Positions 54,288-58,573 of a stretch of 58,573 nucleotides of DNA are shown here, piece by piece (position 1 is the stretch's first letter; each line of letters starts with the position of its first letter). This DNA is from Bifidobacterium myosotis (lineage in GTDB: Bacteria; Actinomycetota; Actinomycetes; Actinomycetales; Bifidobacteriaceae): NCBI RefSeq assembly GCF_002259745.1, contig NZ_MWWW01000017.1, forward strand, positions 1 through 58,573, in the 5' to 3' direction. A program made the position numbers and the translations under genes. The notes below the pieces were generated by a model. That model saw only the letters and a list, made by a program, of their open reading frames with translations, had not been told where the DNA came from and did no database searches.

Positions 54288-57173
54288 TCAGCGAACCATA
54301 GTTGCGGATTTGCGACGGATCAGGAACCGGCGCACGGCCAGCACCTCAAGTCCGACCAACACCACGCCAAGCACCGCATCAACCACGATCATCGCGATCT
54401 GCCAGGCCGGCATGTTCGCGTCAGGCTGCCCATCCGCGTATCGCCAGCTGTTGACTGCGGTGTACAGGATGTTGTGGGAAGCCCGGCGCATCGCAATCAC
54501 CGAAGTGGCGGAATGATCGGTCACATGGTTGGTGGTATCGGCGGTGGCGAGCATGATGTCGGTGTAGCCGCGGATAGCCTGATCAGCCGTCTGATAGCCA
54601 TAGTTCGGGCCGGAGAAGTAATCCGTCTCGAGCATGCCTCTGAAGCCCCACTCGTCGCGCAGGACAGTCTTGTTGAGGCCTACGTGCGCGCTGGCGTAGG
54701 TGTTGCCGATGTAGTTGAACGCGCCCATCATGGCCTGTGCGTCACCATCAGCCTTGACCACTTCCTCGAACGGACGCAGGTAGATCTCGCGGATTGATTG
54801 CTCATCGGCCCAGGTGCACAGCTGGCCGTTGCGTTCGGTCTCCTGCTCGTTGAGCGCGAAGTGCTTGGTGAAGGCGTACACGCCACGATCGGCAGCACCC
54901 AAGACCTGCTCGGAGGCAAGTCCGGCGGTCAGCACCGGGTCTTCGGAGAAATACTCGAAATTACGGCCGCCAAACGCGGAACGGTGCGTGTTGATGGAAG
55001 GCGCATACCAGCCGGACACCTGAATCTCATGGGCCATGTCGCCGATGCTTTCGCCATACTGGCGAGCGAGATCCTTGTTCCATGTGCAGGCGAGCGCGAT
55101 GTTCGCCGGCAGGCCAATGGAGCTCACGCCGGTGAAGTTGTCCTTCAGGGCGGCAGGGCCATCCACATCGGACAGTCGCACCTTGCCAATGGATGCGATG
55201 GCCGCGTTCTGATAGCCGCCGTTGGCGATGAGATTGTCCATCTCGTCGAAGGTCAGCTGGTCAAGCAGCTTGTCCCACTCGGGATCGTCGTAGTCCTTGC
55301 CGCGCAGGTCGATGAGCTTTACGCCGTTCCTGGCACCGGTGGTCGGCATCTGGTCATCTGCGTTGTCGAACTTGGTCGGATCATAATTGCCGTTGTTGTA
55401 GAACGTGGCCTTCACATCGTCCGACATCGAAAGGTCCGTCGGCGCGGCGGTGGCCTCGGCATAGTTGGCGAAGTGGTCGGCACGGCTTAGGTAGGTCACG
55501 TCGCCCTCGACGTCGTCAAAGGCATTGGTGGCCACGGTCTTGTCGCCATTGTGCGTGTTGCCGTCGGTGTTGTAGGTGATGGTCTCCGGCACGGTGACGG
55601 TGGCGGAGGCGATCTCATCATGTGAGTTTTCGTTGATGGAGATTCGGTAGTCGCCTTGTTCCAGCACGTATGCCTTCGCATCCTTGGCATCGTAGGAGGC
55701 CATGTCGTCATCATCGAATTCGATGGTGATGGTCTGGGACTCCCCCGGCTTCAGTTCCTTGGTCTTGTCGTACGCGACGAGGTTCGCGGTCGCCTTCTCG
55801 ATGCCGCCATCGGTGTAGGGCGGGTTGAAGTACGTCTCGACCACGTCCTTGCCGGCCTTGTCGCCGGTGTTGGTCACGGTCACGTCGAAGCTGACCTTGC
55901 CGTTCGCGTAGGAGACGTCACCCATCTTCTGTTCGAAGGTGGTGTACGACAGACCGTAGCCGAACGGGTACTGCACCGTTGCGTCGTAATCGATGAGTCC
56001 CTCGTCCGCGGCCGTCTCGTAGAAGCGATACCCCACGTAGATGCCCTCGACATAGTTCACGAACTTCGGGGAGCGGACGCCACGAGCGGAATCCACTTCG
56101 AATTCCTGCACGTTGTCGTATTGGAAGGCGTCGAAGTTGTTCCAGCTCGGGGTCTTGGTCAGATCGGTGACGAACGTGTCGGCGGTGCGACCGGATGGAT
56201 TGACTTCACCGGTCATCACCTCACCAAGCGCCTCGAAACCTGCCTGGCCGGGGTGCGGAGCCCACAACACGCTCTTGATCTGCGGGTAGTCCTTGAGGAA
56301 GCCGAACTCGAACGCGTTTGCACCGTTGTACACCAGCACCACCTTGTCGAAGTTGGCGGTGACCAGATCGATCATGTCCTTCTCGGACTGGCTCAACTCG
56401 AGATAGTGCGTGCCTTCAGGGAAATCCTGATAGTCGCTGGAGTTGTCGGTGTAGGTGACACCGTCCTTGTTCATGTCGGTCGGCAGGTCGAGGCCTTCGC
56501 CGCCGACGCGGCCGATGACGACCATGGCCGTGTCGGAGAAGTCCTTCGCGTTGTTAATCAAGGTGTCCGTATAAGTCGAAGCCGCAGGCTCCGGAAGCGT
56601 CCAGTCGGCTGAGGTGACGGCGATGACACCACGTTCGGTGCGGTAATCGGTGTAGAACTTGGTGAGTTCATCATTGGTCTTGTACCCGGCATCGTGCAGG
56701 CCGTCGAGCAGCGACGTGGTGTCGTAGGCGTCGGAGAGCGCACCGGATCCGGTGCCGCCATAAATCGGATTGGTGGACGCCCAGCCGAATACATTGATGT
56801 TGCCAGCCGCAAGAGGCAGGGTATCGTCGTTGTTCTGCAGCAACGTGATACCTTCACGTTCGATATCGACGGCGAGCTTGTTGGTCTTCGCGATGGTCGC
56901 AGCGCTCATCTCATGCTTTTCCGCAGTGGCCATCGTGATCATGTTATTCAAAGGCCCCGTGAGCATCATGGTCACGGAAATCACGGCGGCGACGCCGGCA
57001 ATAATCCATGATGTGGAGTGCGTGAGCTTACGCACGGACTGGTCGGCAACCGTCTTCCTGTTGACCGCCACCGTGAGAACCACGGCCAGCAGCAAAAATG
57101 CCGCTATGACAATCAGTCCGCTCTGCACGGACTGTATGACCGCAATGACATCATCCATGTTGATTTCCAGCAT
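54288..57173 (-). CDS. Membrane-anchored GH3 glycosidase with permuted domains
   Basis: 961 residues. Two N-terminal spans (about 16-37 and 55-73) and one C-terminal span (about 925-947, followed by RRFLIRRK) suggest that the enzyme faces outward. Domain order is reversed: the GH3 C-terminal domain comes first (GITLLQNNDDTLPL to FPEGTHYLE), then a fibronectin-III-like part (FGYGLSYTTFE onward). The GH3 TIM-barrel domain comes last, with KHFALNEQE and nucleophile Asp851 in MLETDYF. ATG 57173 has AAAGGA upstream. Whether it acts on host or plant glycans is unknown. Confidence 0.88.
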   Translation of the reverse strand: MLEINMDDVIAVIQSVQSGLIVIAAFLLLAVVLTVAVNRKTVADQSVRKLTHSTSWIIAGVAAVISVTMMLTGPLNNMITMATAEKHEMSAATIAKTNKLAVDIEREGITLLQNNDDTLPLAAGNINVFGWASTNPIYGGTGSGALSDAYDTTSLLDGLHDAGYKTNDELTKFYTDYRTERGVIAVTSADWTLPEPAASTYTDTLINNAKDFSDTAMVVIGRVGGEGLDLPTDMNKDGVTYTDNSSDYQDFPEGTHYLELSQSEKDMIDLVTANFDKVVLVYNGANAFEFGFLKDYPQIKSVLWAPHPGQAGFEALGEVMTGEVNPSGRTADTFVTDLTKTPSWNNFDAFQYDNVQEFEVDSARGVRSPKFVNYVEGIYVGYRFYETAADEGLIDYDATVQYPFGYGLSYTTFEQKMGDVSYANGKVSFDVTVTNTGDKAGKDVVETYFNPPYTDGGIEKATANLVAYDKTKELKPGESQTITIEFDDDDMASYDAKDAKAYVLEQGDYRISINENSHDEIASATVTVPETITYNTDGNTHNGDKTVATNAFDDVEGDVTYLSRADHFANYAEATAAPTDLSMSDDVKATFYNNGNYDPTKFDNADDQMPTTGARNGVKLIDLRGKDYDDPEWDKLLDQLTFDEMDNLIANGGYQNAAIASIGKVRLSDVDGPAALKDNFTGVSSIGLPANIALACTWNKDLARQYGESIGDMAHEIQVSGWYAPSINTHRSAFGGRNFEYFSEDPVLTAGLASEQVLGAADRGVYAFTKHFALNEQETERNGQLCTWADEQSIREIYLRPFEEVVKADGDAQAMMGAFNYIGNTYASAHVGLNKTVLRDEWGFRGMLETDYFSGPNYGYQTADQAIRGYTDIMLATADTTNHVTDHSATSVIAMRRASHNILYTAVNSWRYADGQPDANMPAWQIAMIVVDAVLGVVLVGLEVLAVRRFLIRRKSATMVR

Positions 57174-57361
57174 GGTTCAAGTCCTTTCTTCCTCGCTTCT
57201 GCGCAATCCCCGTTTTCATATATGCGGCGTACACCACAGACATATGGCGCGCGTCTTCATGAAAACCATTGAAATCACTGGCATTCACGACTGTTGTGAA
57301 CGTTGTGATTCCCATTGTCGGCAATTCGTTTCACGGACAACAATGTCTGCGACGCAGAGCA

Positions 57362-57394
57362 TTCCATGCTTAATACGCATGGAACAATGATTGT
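57362..57394. promoter_or_regulatory. Inverted repeats upstream of anchored GH3
   Basis: TTCCATGC (57362) pairs with GCATGGAA (57377), and ACAATGATTGT (57384-57394) is palindromic; both may be operators. The region 57174-57945 otherwise shows a TTGTGAACGTTGTGA direct repeat (about 57294) and no gene. Confidence 0.4.
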
Positions 57395-57945
57395 CATGCT
57401 CAAACCATTGGAATCATGCGGGTTTTAGGCGTTACGCAATCTGTTCAACACCGTCGCAGCGACGTGCCCCTCCGATAACCTGTCATTTCGGCTGCATATT
57501 TTGCATATGACGCGTGGTGCATTCGGCGATCGGCGTCGTCGAGGACGGCTATCGATGCGGACAGTCCAGTTTGGGATGTGCGGGTTGTCGGGCCCAACGT
57601 CGTTGTTGGGGACGAGCCGGAATCATTTTAGGATGGTCCCGATTCCCGCACGTTTGGGGTGTGGATAAATGGGGCCCCGGTGGTTGTTGTCTGTTGGGGT
57701 TCGCGTCGTGTGGGGATAAACGAAAAGGGTTCTGGTGCGGTTGGTGCCGGGGGTTTCGTGGCGGCTTTGATGTTGTCGTCATCGTGCGGCCGCCCGTGGC
57801 ATCGTGGTGGCTGTATCGTTGCGGGTCGTCAGGAATTTCAGGGAGAGCACCGGTGGCGCCCGGTGTTTTCCGGGGTGTGTGGGAATGCTGGGAGCCCTGG
57901 CGGGGGTTGGTGTTCCGGTCGAGAGAGTGTGCGGGAATATGAGTG

Positions 57946-57976
57946 GAGCCCCGGTGGATTGTCTCCATCGGGGCTC
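57946..57976 (-). terminator. rRNA operon terminator
   Basis: GAGCCCCGGTGGA pairs with TCCATCGGGGCTC on either side of a short loop (one wobble pair), just past the 5S gene on the minus strand. Confidence 0.65.
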
Positions 57977-57990
57977 TCTTGTGAACGTGT

Positions 57991-58109
57991 GGTGCGGCGG
58001 TGTGCTACTCTCCCACATCCTCTCGGGTGCAGTACCATCGCCGTGCCAGGCCTTAGCTTCCGGGTTCGGAATGGATGCCGGGCGTCTCTCCTGGGCCATG
58101 ACCGCCGCA
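57991..58109 (-). rRNA. rrf: 5S ribosomal RNA
   Basis: The minus strand reads GCGGCGGTCATGGCCCAGG near the 5' end, CCGAACCCGGAAGCTAAG in the middle and GTGGGAGAGTAGCACACCGC at the 3' end. The ends pair as the terminal helix. About 119 bases. Confidence 0.95.
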
Positions 58110-58282
58110 AATCTTCGATTATCATCCCACACGCGCTGGTGTGGGGGATTGGTTCCCGTGATGGTTTGGGGACCGGATAGCGGACGCGATGTCGAAATGG
58201 TCTTGTGGTCATCCGGATGCTCCATGCCGTCCGGAAGTCCGAGCGCAGTACGTTGTTCGTGCTCCCCGACCCTAGGGGTTGG

Positions 58283-58573
<291 letters not shown>

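Noticed and set aside
57549..57968. Minus-strand ORF of 139 codons past the 5S gene
   Set aside because: It overlaps the rRNA terminator, has biased Pro/His/Arg composition and no recognisable domain.

Overview
The window is from a high-GC Gram-positive chromosome, almost certainly a Bifidobacterium. The 5' end of a bifidobacterial-type 16S rRNA gene lies on the minus strand at the left edge. A 5S gene and the 3' end of a 23S gene, also on the minus strand, lie at the right edge. The genus is further supported by the raffinose-type gene order (alpha-glucosidase, two permeases, binding protein, ROK regulator, GH36 alpha-galactosidase), the class Ib ribonucleotide reductase set and the LPXTG adhesin. 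The species cannot be fixed from sequence alone. The window is the roughly 57 kb between two tandem rRNA operons.

Layout. (1) 1-650: 16S 5' end, leader and promoters. (2) 820-3083: sirtuin and threonine ammonia-lyase. (3) 3377-12452: an alpha-galactoside uptake and hydrolysis locus; the permeases and binding protein form an operon, with the alpha-glucosidase downstream behind its own LacI-type operator and the ROK regulator and alpha-galactosidase beside it. (4) 12651-18575: TadA, a CPA1 cation/proton antiporter, a TauE/SafE permease, an esterase-like hydrolase, a candidate small RNA or attenuator, and dCTP deaminase. (5) 18676-26540: a one-span surface protein, a Ca-type P-ATPase, an MFS transporter and a SpoU rRNA methyltransferase. 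(6) 26667-38236: a translationally coupled pair, a 2348-residue LPXTG adhesin and a secreted GH13 amylase, behind LacI-type operators. (7) 38715-45405: DUF4032 protein, the MsmK-type ATPase likely to power the CUT1 sugar importers, a GT2 glycosyltransferase, and a LytTR/GHKL two-component system. (8) 45636-50280: nrdHIE and nrdF, with a promoter flanked by paired NrdR boxes. (9) 50901-57173: a GtrA-like membrane protein and two GH3 glycosidases, one with permuted domain order and membrane anchors. (10) 57946-58573: rRNA terminator, 5S, 23S end.

The window contains much carbohydrate capture: extracellular starch degradation and adhesion, alpha-galactoside import, membrane-anchored and cytosolic GH3 enzymes, and a shared transporter ATPase. 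Housekeeping genes for dNTP supply and RNA modification lie among them.

Beyond the genes, the intergenic DNA is rich in structured repeats. There are two hairpin families (A and B) whose stems differ in sequence but keep pairing, and composite palindromes (C and D) that share a central 11-mer. There are also long palindromes in the nrdE-nrdF gap, one carrying a 15-G tract. No complete insertion sequence, CRISPR array, prophage or tRNA gene was seen.
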